64,000 nt of DNA, taken from contig NZ_VVIQ01000001.1 in the NCBI RefSeq assembly GCF_009728485.1, positions 1 through 64,000 on the forward strand, written 5' to 3'. The position numbers and the translations under genes are program-made. Shown piece by piece: positions 9,487 through 17,991 of the stretch. The first letter of the stretch is position 1. Each line of letters starts with the position of its first letter. The DNA is from Prevotella vespertina. Its GTDB lineage: Bacteria > Bacteroidota > Bacteroidia > Bacteroidales > Bacteroidaceae. A model generated the notes under the pieces. That model worked only from the letters and a program-made list of their open reading frames with translations. It made no database searches and was not told where the DNA came from.

Positions 9487-10008
9487 TTATAGGTCGAGCA
9501 ACCCAGCAGGAATGCGCATGGTTATCGTCTGACCTATGGTATCAGCCTTAACAATTAAGTCGTTGCTTGCAGGAATTAGAACATCATTCCCCTCAGACGT
9601 TACCACTTCGAAGAGCGTATTTACTGTTGTCTCATCAACGGCAGTAATCTTTCCGATGGTTCTCTTTGTTTGCTCGTCTATTAATGAGTAGCCCACAATC
9701 TGCGCCCAAGACACATCTTCGGTTCGCTCTGCCGCCAACTTGCGCGGAAAGAACACATAACAACCCGTAAGCTCACGTGCTTGTGCCTCCGTATCAATAT
9801 CACAGAATTTCATAAGTGCTATCTCATCCGAACGGAAACGATACTCTTCCATAAAGAAAGGAACAAGTATTCCATCAATATCCAATACTAAGTAATCGGC
9901 ATCAACAGCATCAAAAACGTCATCGGAGAACTGCAGTTGCAACTCTCCGTGTACGCCATGAGGTTTCCCTATGCGCCCTATCTTATAGACTTCTTCCTTC
10001 TTTATCAT
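9487..10008 (-). CDS. rimM: Ribosome maturation factor RimM
   Basis: RimM assists 16S processing and 30S head assembly by binding S19. The N-terminal motif KIGRIGKPHGVHGELQL marks the RimM barrel domain, and a PRC-barrel domain follows (about 95-170). I chose the ATG at 10008 (173 residues, starting MIKKEEVYKIG). An in-frame ATG at 10029 would add seven residues not typical of the family. It is the first of three tightly spaced genes (rimM, dxr, rseP). A 22-bp-period repeat array lies just upstream. Confidence 0.93.
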   Translation of the reverse strand: MIKKEEVYKIGRIGKPHGVHGELQLQFSDDVFDAVDADYLVLDIDGILVPFFMEEYRFRSDEIALMKFCDIDTEAQARELTGCYVFFPRKLAAERTEDVSWAQIVGYSLIDEQTKRTIGKITAVDETTVNTLFEVVTSEGNDVLIPASNDLIVKADTIGQTITMRIPAGLLDL

Positions 10009-10081
10009 CTCTTTATCATATACCAGCAACGCTGATAAAACTATAGCTTACTTCAATATCAAATGGTGTGTTCTATAAAAG

Positions 10082-10133
10082 GGTTGACCTTTTTGCCCGA
10101 AAAGGTAGACCTTTTTGAGAAAAAGGGTAGACC
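10082..10133. repeat. 22-bp-period array with GGTAGACC core
   Basis: GGTTGACC at 10082, GGTAGACC at 10104 and GGTAGACC at 10126 are exactly 22 bp apart, each followed by a T-run and preceded by A/G-rich sequence. GGTAGCTT at 10170 falls on the same 22-bp grid, so a decayed unit may lie between. The array occupies the 183-bp spacer between murA and rimM, transcribed right to left. Confidence 0.8.
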
Positions 10134-10191
10134 CTTTTTGTTTAAAGCTAACACCTATTTTCCTCAAAGGGTAGCTTCAGATACGACGAAG

Positions 10192-11505
10192 CTAACAGAT
10201 TTCTGCTCTGCGAATCTTTGCCCCCAACTCATTTAGTCGCTCTTCTATATTCTCATAACCACGATCGATTTGAGCAATATTATCGATTCGGCTTGTTCCT
10301 TGTGCTGATAGAGCAGCTATCAACAAAGCGATACCTGCACGAATATCTGGACTTGACATACGCCCAGCACGTAATATCTTAGCATGGTCATGACCGACTA
10401 CCACAGCACGATGAGGGTCGCAAAGAATAATCTGCGCACCCATATCAATGAGCTTATCCACGAAGAACAATCGACTTTCAAACATCTTCTGATGGAAGAG
10501 GACACTGCCTTGTGCCTGCGTTGCTACAACAAGTAACACAGAGATAAGGTCTGGTGTCAAGCCTGGCCATGGTGCATCACTGATGGTCATAATCGTTCCG
10601 TCAATGAAAGAATCTATCACATAATGGTCTTGACGTGGGATGATAAGATCGTCACCATCCACTATGATTTGTACACCCAATCGATGGAATGTATCGAGAA
10701 TCAAACCGAGATTCTGGATAGAAACATCCTTTATGCGAACGCCATCACCAATCATTGCAGCCATACCGATAAATGAGCCGACCTCAATCATATCGGGTAG
10801 TATATGGTGTTCGGTTGCTGACAACTTCTGCACACCTTCGATGGTTAGCAGGTTACTTCCTATGCCCGTAATCTTCGCACCCATAGCATTCAACATCTTA
10901 CAAAGCTGTTGGATGTAAGGCTCACAAGCTGCATTATAAATCGTTGTAGTGCCTTCCGCCATGACTGCAGCCATAATGATATTAGCTGTACCAGTTATGG
11001 AAGCCTCATCCAAAAGCATGTATTGTCCAACTAACTTATCGGCCTGTATCTCATATACATCACGATCTTCCAATCGAACAAAACGCGCACCTAGATTCTT
11101 AAAGCCAAGGAAGTGAGTATCTAAACGGCGTCTTCCAATCTTATCACCACCTGGTTTTGCAATCGTTGCTTTACCAAAGCGACCCAATAAAGGACCAATC
11201 ATTAACACACTACCACGCAATGACGAACACTTCTTAACGAAGTCCACACTCTCCAAATAGTCCAAGTTTACTTCATCAGCCTGGAATGAATACTCATTCG
11301 GGGCACGCTTCTTTACCTTTACGCCAATATCCTGTAACAACTTAATCAAGTTATTGACATCTAGGATATCAGGGACATTGTAAATGATTACCTCTTCGGT
11401 TGTTAACAATGTTGCACATATCACTTCCAAGGCTTCATTCTTAGCACCTTGCGGCGTAATCGTACCACTTAAGCGATGTCCACCTTCTATAATAAAAGAC
11501 TCCAT
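10192..11505 (-). CDS. murA: UDP-N-acetylglucosamine 1-carboxyvinyltransferase (MurA, Asp-type)
   Basis: The product is 437 residues, the standard MurA length. It transfers enolpyruvate from PEP to UDP-GlcNAc, the first committed step of peptidoglycan synthesis. The inside-out alpha/beta barrel motifs are visible: QGAKNEALEV with Lys22, RGSVLMIGPLLGRFG, and the catalytic loop KPGGDKIGRRRLDTH. In most bacteria that loop has Cys (E. coli Cys115), which fosfomycin alkylates. Here the position is Asp121. Asp versions are active and fosfomycin-insensitive in, for example, Mycobacterium. It sits 3 bp from the upstream DUF4290 gene. Confidence 0.97.
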   Translation of the reverse strand: MESFIIEGGHRLSGTITPQGAKNEALEVICATLLTTEEVIIYNVPDILDVNNLIKLLQDIGVKVKKRAPNEYSFQADEVNLDYLESVDFVKKCSSLRGSVLMIGPLLGRFGKATIAKPGGDKIGRRRLDTHFLGFKNLGARFVRLEDRDVYEIQADKLVGQYMLLDEASITGTANIIMAAVMAEGTTTIYNAACEPYIQQLCKMLNAMGAKITGIGSNLLTIEGVQKLSATEHHILPDMIEVGSFIGMAAMIGDGVRIKDVSIQNLGLILDTFHRLGVQIIVDGDDLIIPRQDHYVIDSFIDGTIMTISDAPWPGLTPDLISVLLVVATQAQGSVLFHQKMFESRLFFVDKLIDMGAQIILCDPHRAVVVGHDHAKILRAGRMSSPDIRAGIALLIAALSAQGTSRIDNIAQIDRGYENIEERLNELGAKIRRAEIC

Positions 11506-11508
11506 GTA

Positions 11509-12108
11509 CTATCTCTTCTTCTTATTACGAGGCTGAGCAAGCTCCCTCTCATTTATTTTATCAAACTTAAAAGAGTCCAGATCAAGTTGTATCTGACCAT
11601 TTGTAAAACGTGCAAGGTCTGAAGCTACCTTCTCATCATCGCTTGATCCATGTCCCCATTGTACCAGACTCCGTTTCATCTGATTAGCAATTGAACGAAC
11701 GAAAGCATCTCGCTCTGCTCCTGGCTCCATTGTCTTCAACTTGTCAAAAGCCTCGAAAAGTAACTTACCATAATGCCGAACTGGTATTCTCGATGTTGAG
11801 TAAGACATTGGTTCAGGCTTCGTTGCTATCTTCAATGCTTGTGATACGTCACAAGGATAATCAATATCTAACTTAAAATTAGACATCAATGCCAAGTGAT
11901 CCCACAGCTTATCCATGTGGTCAACATTCCCCCGACTCAGTGGATTCATCCTATCCATGATAGAAATGATGGTCTCCGCACAATGCTGTCGTTCCTCCTT
12001 TGTAGGCAAACTAACCGCATAATCAACCATATCTTGAATCTCTCGTCCGTATTGCGGAAGCACGAGTTTCTCTCGTTGGGTATTATAATCTAATCCTTCA
12101 ATATTCAT
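11509..12108 (-). CDS. DUF4290 domain-containing protein
   Basis: The product is 199 residues from the ATG at 12108 (MNIEGLDYNTQREKL). The N-terminal block with LDYNTQREKLVLPQYGREIQ matches DUF4290, a Bacteroidota-restricted cytoplasmic family of unknown function that usually sits next to murA, as here. The C-terminus is basic (PRNKKKR). The open frame extends to 12168, but those 20 residues (including HPQSSKVQTSK) look like translated spacer, so I prefer the inner start. It is co-transcribed between tsaB and murA. Confidence 0.88.
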   Translation of the reverse strand: MNIEGLDYNTQREKLVLPQYGREIQDMVDYAVSLPTKEERQHCAETIISIMDRMNPLSRGNVDHMDKLWDHLALMSNFKLDIDYPCDVSQALKIATKPEPMSYSTSRIPVRHYGKLLFEAFDKLKTMEPGAERDAFVRSIANQMKRSLVQWGHGSSDDEKVASDLARFTNGQIQLDLDSFKFDKINERELAQPRNKKKR

Positions 12109-12182
12109 CTTTGAGGTTTGAACTTTTGAACTCTGAGGATGGAACATAAAGCCCTTCCTCATCAACAATCATAATCTATTAA

Positions 12183-12875
12183 TTACAACAGAGGCTTTGC
12201 CTGTTTAGCAACAAAGTCTTTCAAATAGAATGGAACGAAGTAAGCTACATCCTCAAACTTACCTTCTGCCATTCGTTTCTCTGCTAACGGGAACATGTTC
12301 TTAGCCACTGGTTCGATATTCTTAATCAAATGGGCATTAGGATGATGGATAACTTCCATGCACTTCTCTGCACCATCTCCAAAGAAATAAACTGGTCCTT
12401 TATCAAGGAACTCTTTGTATGTATCACCATCAACCACATCAGCTTGAATCGCACGAACAGCCTTTAAGCTACGGTCATAAACGGCAGAATAAACCTCCAT
12501 ACGTCGTGCATCAATCATCGGAACAAGCAAGGCTTCCTCTTCTATTGACTCATGATGTAAAAGAATAGGAACAGCTAGTAATTCCAAAGTTGGCACTGCC
12601 AACAACTTTATATTACGTCCATAACAAATGCCCTTTGCCATAGACACACCTATACGCAAGCCTGTATATGAACCTGGACCACAGCTAACAGCCACAGCAT
12701 CGAGCGTTAACTCGTGGCTATCAACAAAGGCTAAGGCCTCATCAACGAATGTTCCTAACTTCTCGGCATGATTGGGACCACTGTTATCTACCTTATCAAA
12801 GATGCAAGTCCCATCCTGACTTACTGCAACAGAGCACACATTTGTGCTCGTATCAATGCTTAATATACAAGACAT
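12183..12875 (-). CDS. tsaB: tRNA t6A biosynthesis protein TsaB
   Basis: The product is 230 residues, with the actin/HSP70-like fold of TsaB. TsaB pairs with TsaD and TsaE to place threonylcarbamoyl on A37 of ANN-decoding tRNAs. The opening SIDTSTNVCSVAV and the conserved GPGSYTGLRIG (about 66-76) are signatures. The family has lost full ATPase residues and acts as a scaffold. It is first in the minus-strand run with the DUF4290 gene and murA, and divergent from the yicC-family gene. Confidence 0.96.
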   Translation of the reverse strand: MSCILSIDTSTNVCSVAVSQDGTCIFDKVDNSGPNHAEKLGTFVDEALAFVDSHELTLDAVAVSCGPGSYTGLRIGVSMAKGICYGRNIKLLAVPTLELLAVPILLHHESIEEEALLVPMIDARRMEVYSAVYDRSLKAVRAIQADVVDGDTYKEFLDKGPVYFFGDGAEKCMEVIHHPNAHLIKNIEPVAKNMFPLAEKRMAEGKFEDVAYFVPFYLKDFVAKQAKPLL

Positions 12876-12902
12876 AAAATATAATTATGTTCTAAAAACA
12901 TG

Positions 12903-12940
12903 CAAATATACTCTTTTTTCCCGCATTATTTGTACATTTG
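12903..12940. promoter_or_regulatory. Divergent promoters for tsaB and the yicC-family gene
   Basis: On the minus strand, TATATTTG (12910-12903) precedes tsaB. On the plus strand, TACATTTG (12933-12940) precedes the yicC-family ATG by 22 bp. Both fit the Bacteroidota -7 consensus. Neither has a clear -33. Confidence 0.6.
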
Positions 12941-12962
12941 CAGAAATTTAACTTGAAAACTA

Positions 12963-13841
12963 ATGATACTATCAATGACAGGTTACGGTAAGTCTGTTGT
13001 AACCTACAAGGAAAAGAAAATCAATGTAGAGGTTAAGTCTCTTAATAGCAAGTCACTTGATCTTTCTACACGCATTGCCCCACTCTACCGAGAGAAAGAG
13101 ATGGAGATTCGTCGCTTACTTGCACAGAAATTAGAACGAGGAAAGGTTGATTTCTCTCTCTGGATAGAGAAGGAAACCATTGTTGATGCGACTCCAATCA
13201 ATGCAGCTCTCGTCGAAAACTATTACAAACAGATAAAAACTATTGCTGAGAAAACGGGTATTCCAGAGCCAAACGACTGGTTCTCTACACTCCTCAGAAT
13301 GCCTGATGTGACCGCAAAGACCGATGCTGAAGAGCTCGATGAAGATGAATGGGAGGCTGCAAAGCAGGCAATTAACAAGGCTATTGACAAACTCATCGAA
13401 TTTAGAACACAAGAGGGAGCTGCGTTACAAAAGAAGTTTACAGAGAAAATTGATAATATCTCTGCCCTTTTAAAGAGCATAGAACCCTTCGAGAAGAGCC
13501 GTGTTCCAAAGATTAAAGATAAGATTATTGATGGCTTAAAACAGATCCCCGAGGTTGATTACGATAAGAATCGTCTAGAGCAGGAACTCATCTACTACAT
13601 CGAAAAACTTGATATTAGTGAGGAGAAACAACGCTTAACTAACCACTTGAAGTACTTCCGTGAGACTATGGCGGAGAGTGGTCATGGTGTAGGAAAGAAG
13701 CTAGGCTTTATCGCACAAGAGATGGGACGCGAAATCAATACGACTGGTTCTAAGAGTAACCAAGCCGAGATGCAAAACATTGTCGTTAAGATGAAAGATG
13801 AGCTAGAGCAGATAAAAGAGCAGGTTCTTAACGCTCTTTAA
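12963..13841 (+). CDS. YicC-family endoribonuclease
   Basis: The product is 292 residues, standard for YicC. It opens with MILSMTGYGKSVV (MTGYG signature) and ends with the DUF1732 segment (GKKLGFIAQEMGREINTTGSKSN). Family members are recently described RNases that affect small RNA turnover and stress growth. It is followed by gmk after 70 bp; yicC-family genes and gmk are neighbours in many phyla. The assignment rests on the family signature. Confidence 0.93.
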   Translation: MILSMTGYGKSVVTYKEKKINVEVKSLNSKSLDLSTRIAPLYREKEMEIRRLLAQKLERGKVDFSLWIEKETIVDATPINAALVENYYKQIKTIAEKTGIPEPNDWFSTLLRMPDVTAKTDAEELDEDEWEAAKQAINKAIDKLIEFRTQEGAALQKKFTEKIDNISALLKSIEPFEKSRVPKIKDKIIDGLKQIPEVDYDKNRLEQELIYYIEKLDISEEKQRLTNHLKYFRETMAESGHGVGKKLGFIAQEMGREINTTGSKSNQAEMQNIVVKMKDELEQIKEQVLNAL

Positions 13842-13911
13842 ATAGCCCAACTCACCTCAATAGTAATCCATAGAATCAATCCAAAACAAGACAAACACCC
13901 AACTCAACAAT

Positions 13912-14529
13912 ATGTCGAATCAATTTTCTACCCCCCAGCCAGAAGCCTCGAAGGATGCAAAAAGCGCTGGTAAACTATTGATATTTTCGGCTCCATCAGG
14001 TGCAGGAAAGAGCACCATCGTTCAGTGGTTAATGCAGGAACACCCAGAACTAAGGCTTGCTTTCTCTATTAGTTGTACCACTCGTGCGCCACGAGGAACC
14101 GAACAGGATGGTGTTGAATACATCTTCCTTTCCCCCGAACAATTTAAAGAGAGAATCAAAAATGATGACTTTCTTGAGTATGAGGAGGTATATAAAGATC
14201 GTTTCTATGGTACTTTGAAAGAACAAGTAGAGCATCAATCTGCAGCTGGACAGAACGTTGTCTTTGATGTAGATGTTAAGGGGGGATGCAATATCAAACG
14301 CTTCTATGGGGAACGCGCATTGAGCTTCTTCATACAACCTCCATCTCTAAACGAACTCCGCCGACGCTTGGTGGGTAGACAAACGGATAGTGCTGAAGCC
14401 ATAGAAAACCGCCTTGCGAAAGCTTCCTACGAGCTTACTTTTGCTAACAAGTTCGATAAGATTATCGTCAATGATGACCTCGACAAAGCTAAACAAGAGG
14501 TTTACGAGATGATTAAAGCTTTTATATAA
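13912..14529 (+). CDS. gmk: Guanylate kinase
   Basis: The product is 205 residues and phosphorylates GMP to GDP. Walker A is APSGAGKST (27-35). The GMP-binding segment SISCTTRAPRGTEQDGVEY follows, then the lid and VFDVDVKGG. The N-terminal 20 residues are a low-conservation extension before KLLIFSAPSG. The stop codon directly abuts the nadD ATG (14530). Confidence 0.97.
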   Translation: MSNQFSTPQPEASKDAKSAGKLLIFSAPSGAGKSTIVQWLMQEHPELRLAFSISCTTRAPRGTEQDGVEYIFLSPEQFKERIKNDDFLEYEEVYKDRFYGTLKEQVEHQSAAGQNVVFDVDVKGGCNIKRFYGERALSFFIQPPSLNELRRRLVGRQTDSAEAIENRLAKASYELTFANKFDKIIVNDDLDKAKQEVYEMIKAFI

Positions 14530-15186
14530 ATGGTTCAAAAAACCCAACAAACACCAGATTCACCTTCTTCTTTTAAGGAATTACACCCCTCCTCTATCCC
14601 CTCTAATGAAGAGAGAGGACTGAAGGTGGGTATCTTTGGAGGTTCTTTCGACCCTATTCACAATGGGCACATAGCTCTTGCTAAAGCCTTTCTAATAGAG
14701 AAAGAACTTGACGAAGTATGGTTCATGGTCTCTCCACAGAACCCTTTTAAAGTGAATCAAAGGCTCTTGGATGATCATCTCCGACTAGAGATGGTAAGGC
14801 AAGCTATACTTGACGAACCGCATTTCAAGGCTTCCGACTACGAGTTCCACCTATCGAAGCCTTCTTATACATGGAACACTTTACAACATTTAAAGCATGA
14901 CTTTCCTCATCACACATTCACTCTTCTTGTTGGTGGAGATAATTGGAAAGCCTTTAACCATTGGTATCATGCGGAGGACATCATCACTCATTATCATATA
15001 GTGGTGTATCCCCGTCGTGACCACACGCCGTCTTCTTCCCTCTTACCAAAGAATGTTAGCATACTTCAAACACCACTAATTGATATCAGCAGTACAGTTA
15101 TCCGAGAAAGAGTTAAGCAAGGCGAACCCATCACAGGATGGGTTCCTTCCAGGGTTGAAAACGCTATCTTACAATATTACAAATAA
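14530..15186 (+). CDS. nadD: Nicotinate-nucleotide adenylyltransferase
   Basis: The product is 218 residues and makes deamido-NAD from NaMN in NAD synthesis. The nucleotidyltransferase motif GIFGGSFDPIHNGH (34-47) and the C-terminal ISSTVIRERV are clear. Residues 1-30 are not family sequence: they derive from a CACCCCTCCTCT-type spacer element translated in frame. The usual NadD start (Met-Lys-x-Gly-Ile-Phe) corresponds to Leu31, a CTG at 14620. So either the protein has gained an extension or translation starts at a non-ATG codon (CTG 14620 or GTG 14626). The 3' end overlaps the convergent AraC-type gene by 10 bp. Confidence 0.94.
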   Translation: MVQKTQQTPDSPSSFKELHPSSIPSNEERGLKVGIFGGSFDPIHNGHIALAKAFLIEKELDEVWFMVSPQNPFKVNQRLLDDHLRLEMVRQAILDEPHFKASDYEFHLSKPSYTWNTLQHLKHDFPHHTFTLLVGGDNWKAFNHWYHAEDIITHYHIVVYPRRDHTPSSSLLPKNVSILQTPLIDISSTVIRERVKQGEPITGWVPSRVENAILQYYK

Positions 15187-16172
15187 GGACCTTCGCCCTT
15201 ACTCTCAGCTTTCTCCAAATTATATAGGGGTAAGCTGCCTTCGTGCTGATTATCGGGCATCGTCCTATATTCCGATGCCGTTACTCCTGCACAACGCTTA
15301 AAGAACTTACAAAAGGCACTTAGTGTGACGAAATGAAACTCATCAGCTAGCACTTGCAAAGGCTTATTTGAATATCTAAGTTCCAGCTTTATCAAGAGAA
15401 GCAAAGCCTTATCAAGGATTGCTTTTGCCGTCTCTCCTGTCTCTTTCTTTACTATCATCCCCAAGTAATGAGTACTTACACACAGCTTTGAAGCATAAAA
15501 GTCAAGTTCATGCTGAGTCTTTGCATACTGATCAACAAAGTACAGGAAGTGCTCTATCAACTCTTTGCTACGTGACCACATATCGTCGTTTTGAGGCATT
15601 CTCGACTTATAAAGCGACATAGCAAAAGCCATTGCCGATCCAAAGAGGGCTTTCATCGCTTCCTCATTTGCCATCGATTGAATGTTAGCTAAGCTATAAA
15701 GCTGACGAATATATTGGCTCCAAATATCTAACTCAAAATCCTGCATATGGAAAGAGAAGCAAAGATTAGGAGACAAGAAGCGTTTAGGGAGTCTTCCATG
15801 AAATATCATCTTCAGGTATTCTTGCGTCATCATGAATCCATCAAAGGTTATATCACGCCCTAAAGCATCCTCTTTAATAGCAACACCCCAGTTGATAAAT
15901 AGAATGTCTCCAGGCCCGCAACGATACTTCTTAAAGTTGATGACAGGTTCACACCACCCACTTTTAATGATGATAACACGTAGAACATCCAACCTTACCA
16001 AGTCTGTCTTATCATGGACTGGACTAAAAGGAGGAAGACAACCAAGGCCTATAGCAAACTCAGTCCCTACATATATATCACCTCCAAGATTAGCTTTGTT
16101 GCTGGCTAAATAGGATACAATTTTCTTAAAACTAGTGGTTCTTACTCTTGAAATTAGTTTATTCTCTCTCAT
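15177..16172 (-). CDS. AraC-family transcriptional regulator
   Basis: The product is 331 residues from the ATG at 16172 (MRENKL). A cupin-like sensor region occupies about residues 20-150. The AraC double helix-turn-helix is at the C-terminus (PLQVLADEFHFVTLSAFCKF, then FKRCAGVTASEYR). The open frame reaches 16229, but a -7 element at 16192-16199 lies inside that extension, so the inner start is better. The effector and target genes are unknown. The divergent neighbour is the flippase gene, which it might control. Confidence 0.88.
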   Translation of the reverse strand: MRENKLISRVRTTSFKKIVSYLASNKANLGGDIYVGTEFAIGLGCLPPFSPVHDKTDLVRLDVLRVIIIKSGWCEPVINFKKYRCGPGDILFINWGVAIKEDALGRDITFDGFMMTQEYLKMIFHGRLPKRFLSPNLCFSFHMQDFELDIWSQYIRQLYSLANIQSMANEEAMKALFGSAMAFAMSLYKSRMPQNDDMWSRSKELIEHFLYFVDQYAKTQHELDFYASKLCVSTHYLGMIVKKETGETAKAILDKALLLLIKLELRYSNKPLQVLADEFHFVTLSAFCKFFKRCAGVTASEYRTMPDNQHEGSLPLYNLEKAESKGEGPYL

Positions 16173-16191
16173 ACTGTTGTATAAATCGGAG

Positions 16192-16199
16192 CAAAAATA
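16192..16199 (-). promoter_or_regulatory. -7 element of the AraC-type gene
   Basis: TATTTTTG lies on the minus strand (16199-16192), 20 bp before the chosen ATG. No convincing -33 is present. Confidence 0.5.
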
Positions 16200-16244
16200 A
16201 ACCCTTTCTACCAAACAAGCAGCAACCATGTCCCTTTTGGGATA

Positions 16245-16398
16245 TTCATTGTCCTAAATGGAAAACATCCTCTCTTTCGTATAAATATGTACTTTTTGTG
16301 TATGAAAGAGACGCCCTTCTCTATTTGAAGAGAGCCTCTCTTCCATGTGACAAGGACGTTTCGTTGCTATGAGAAGGGCCTCTCTTCGATTCTAGGAA
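16245..16398. repeat. 22-bp-period array, about seven units (CGCCCTTCTC family)
   Basis: Units begin at 16245, 16267, 16289, 16311, 16333, 16355 and 16377. Counting within the unit, T7 and A18 hold in all seven, and T10, T14 and A21 in six. The clearest four open with ACGCCCTTCTC, AGCCTCTCTTC, GACGTTTCGTTG and GGCCTCTCTTC. Three of these openings reappear almost unchanged at 6432-6519. The array fills the divergent spacer between the AraC-type regulator and the flippase, stopping 30 bp short of the flippase -33 box. Confidence 0.75.
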
Positions 16399-16428
16399 AC
16401 AAACTGAAGCGATTAAACAAACAATCTC

Positions 16429-16459
16429 TTTGGTTTCTCATGAGAATACCTTATATTTG
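16429..16459 (+). promoter_or_regulatory. Promoter of the flippase gene
   Basis: TTTG (16429-16432), a 19-nt spacer, then TATATTTG (16452-16459) match the Bacteroidota consensus. The ATG follows at 16538, leaving a leader of about 70 nt. Confidence 0.8.
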
Positions 16460-16537
16460 CAACTCAAATATTTTTTGTTATAACAAAGGCTATCGAACAA
16501 GAGAACTAGAAGTTTGCTGATAGCTTAAAAGACAATC

Positions 16538-17980
16538 ATGGGAAAAGAGACACTAAGGGAGAAGACTGCAAAAGGACTCTTTTGGGGGGCATTGAACAAT
16601 GGTACTATGCAGCTTCTCAATATAGTTATTGGAATCTTCTTAGCACGTTTGCTCTCACCAGCCGACTATGGTTTGGTGGGGATGTTAGCAGTATTCACAG
16701 CCATAGCTAGTGCTTTACAAGAGAGCGGATTCACCTCAGCTCTTGCTAACATGGAGCATCCAAAGGATAATGACTACAATGCTGTGTTTTGGTTCAGCAC
16801 CTTCGTTGGGTGGCTATCTTACGCTGTCTTATTCGTTTCAGCACCTTTGATAGCCTCATTCTTTCATCATCCAGAACTCATAAACTTATCTCGCTTTATA
16901 TTTGCATCGCTGTTATTCTCATCCATAGGGACTGCTCCTGCGGCCTACCTATTCAAGAATATGATGGTGAAAGAGACCACTCTTTTACGCATCACCTGCT
17001 TAGTAATATCGGGCGTGGTGGGTATTGTGCTTGCACTGAAAGGTTATGCTTATTGGAGTTTGGCGTGGCAACAGGTTCTTTACATTGCTCTCACCAGTCT
17101 ATGGCGATTCTTTATTATTCCTTGGCGACCCACGTTTCACATCGACTTCACCCCTATCAAGCACATGTTCTCATTTAGTTATAAGATCTTAATAACCACT
17201 GTTGTGAACACAATAAGCCAAAACATTCTGACCTTTATATTCGGTCGTTTGTATAGTGCAAAGGCTGTTGGCAACTTCTCGCAAGCCTTCAAATGGGACA
17301 CAATGGCTAGTACCTTCGTCTCAGGTACTATATCACAAGTGGCACAACCAGTACTCGTTGAAGTGAATAATGATACCTGCCGTCAGGTAAAAGTATTCCG
17401 CAAAATGCTCCGATTCACCGCTTTCTTAGTCTTTCCTGCTATGTTTGGTCTATCGATGGTTGCACATGAATTCATTATTCTTCTAATATCTGATAAGTGG
17501 ATGGATAGCATACCCTTACTACGAATCCTTTGTATTAGTGGAGCCTTCCTACCCTTTTATACAATGTATCAAAACCTCATTCTCAGTCGAGGAAGGTCCA
17601 CAGTCTATATGTGGTGTACAATATTACTTATCGTAGCACAGGTTTTCTTCATTGTTCTTTGTTATCAACAAGGCATCGTATTCATGGTGAGTGTCTATAC
17701 CATCATCACAATTCTTTGGCTCCTTGTTTGGCAATATTTCGCAAATAAGGAGATAGGTATTAGATTGCAAGACATACTGAAGGACATTAGTCCTTACCTA
17801 TTAGTTTCTGCTGCAGTGATGGTTATTACCTATCTTATTACATTATGGATACACAGCCTCATCATCCTCTTGTTGGCAAGAGTGGTTATAGCCTTTTCAC
17901 TCTATTATATCGTTATGAAAGTAGGAGGCTCGCAAATACAACAGGAATGCATCAACTACTTTCGTCATAAGAAAGGCTGA
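16538..17980 (+). CDS. Lipopolysaccharide/polysaccharide flippase (Wzx-type)
   Basis: The product is 480 residues with about 14 predicted membrane helices, in the MOP/MATE flippase superfamily (Polysacc_synt type). The N-terminal block with TAKGLFWGALNNGTMQLLNI and LARLLSPADYGLVGML is typical of WzxC/AmsL-like exporters. Such proteins flip lipid-linked oligosaccharides to the periplasmic face. The gene has its own promoter and converges on the minus-strand glycan operon, whose last gene ends 11 bp away. Confidence 0.9.
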   Translation: MGKETLREKTAKGLFWGALNNGTMQLLNIVIGIFLARLLSPADYGLVGMLAVFTAIASALQESGFTSALANMEHPKDNDYNAVFWFSTFVGWLSYAVLFVSAPLIASFFHHPELINLSRFIFASLLFSSIGTAPAAYLFKNMMVKETTLLRITCLVISGVVGIVLALKGYAYWSLAWQQVLYIALTSLWRFFIIPWRPTFHIDFTPIKHMFSFSYKILITTVVNTISQNILTFIFGRLYSAKAVGNFSQAFKWDTMASTFVSGTISQVAQPVLVEVNNDTCRQVKVFRKMLRFTAFLVFPAMFGLSMVAHEFIILLISDKWMDSIPLLRILCISGAFLPFYTMYQNLILSRGRSTVYMWCTILLIVAQVFFIVLCYQQGIVFMVSVYTIITILWLLVWQYFANKEIGIRLQDILKDISPYLLVSAAVMVITYLITLWIHSLIILLLARVVIAFSLYYIVMKVGGSQIQQECINYFRHKKG

Positions 17981-17991
17981 TTAAAGAGTTC

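Noticed and set aside
10009..10029. Upstream ATG for rimM
   Set aside because: It adds seven residues (MLVYDKE) before the family-typical N-terminus; the ATG at 10008 is preferred.
16173..16229. Longer N-terminus for the AraC-type regulator
   Set aside because: The extension contains the gene's likely -7 promoter element (16192-16199), so it would lie upstream of the transcription start.
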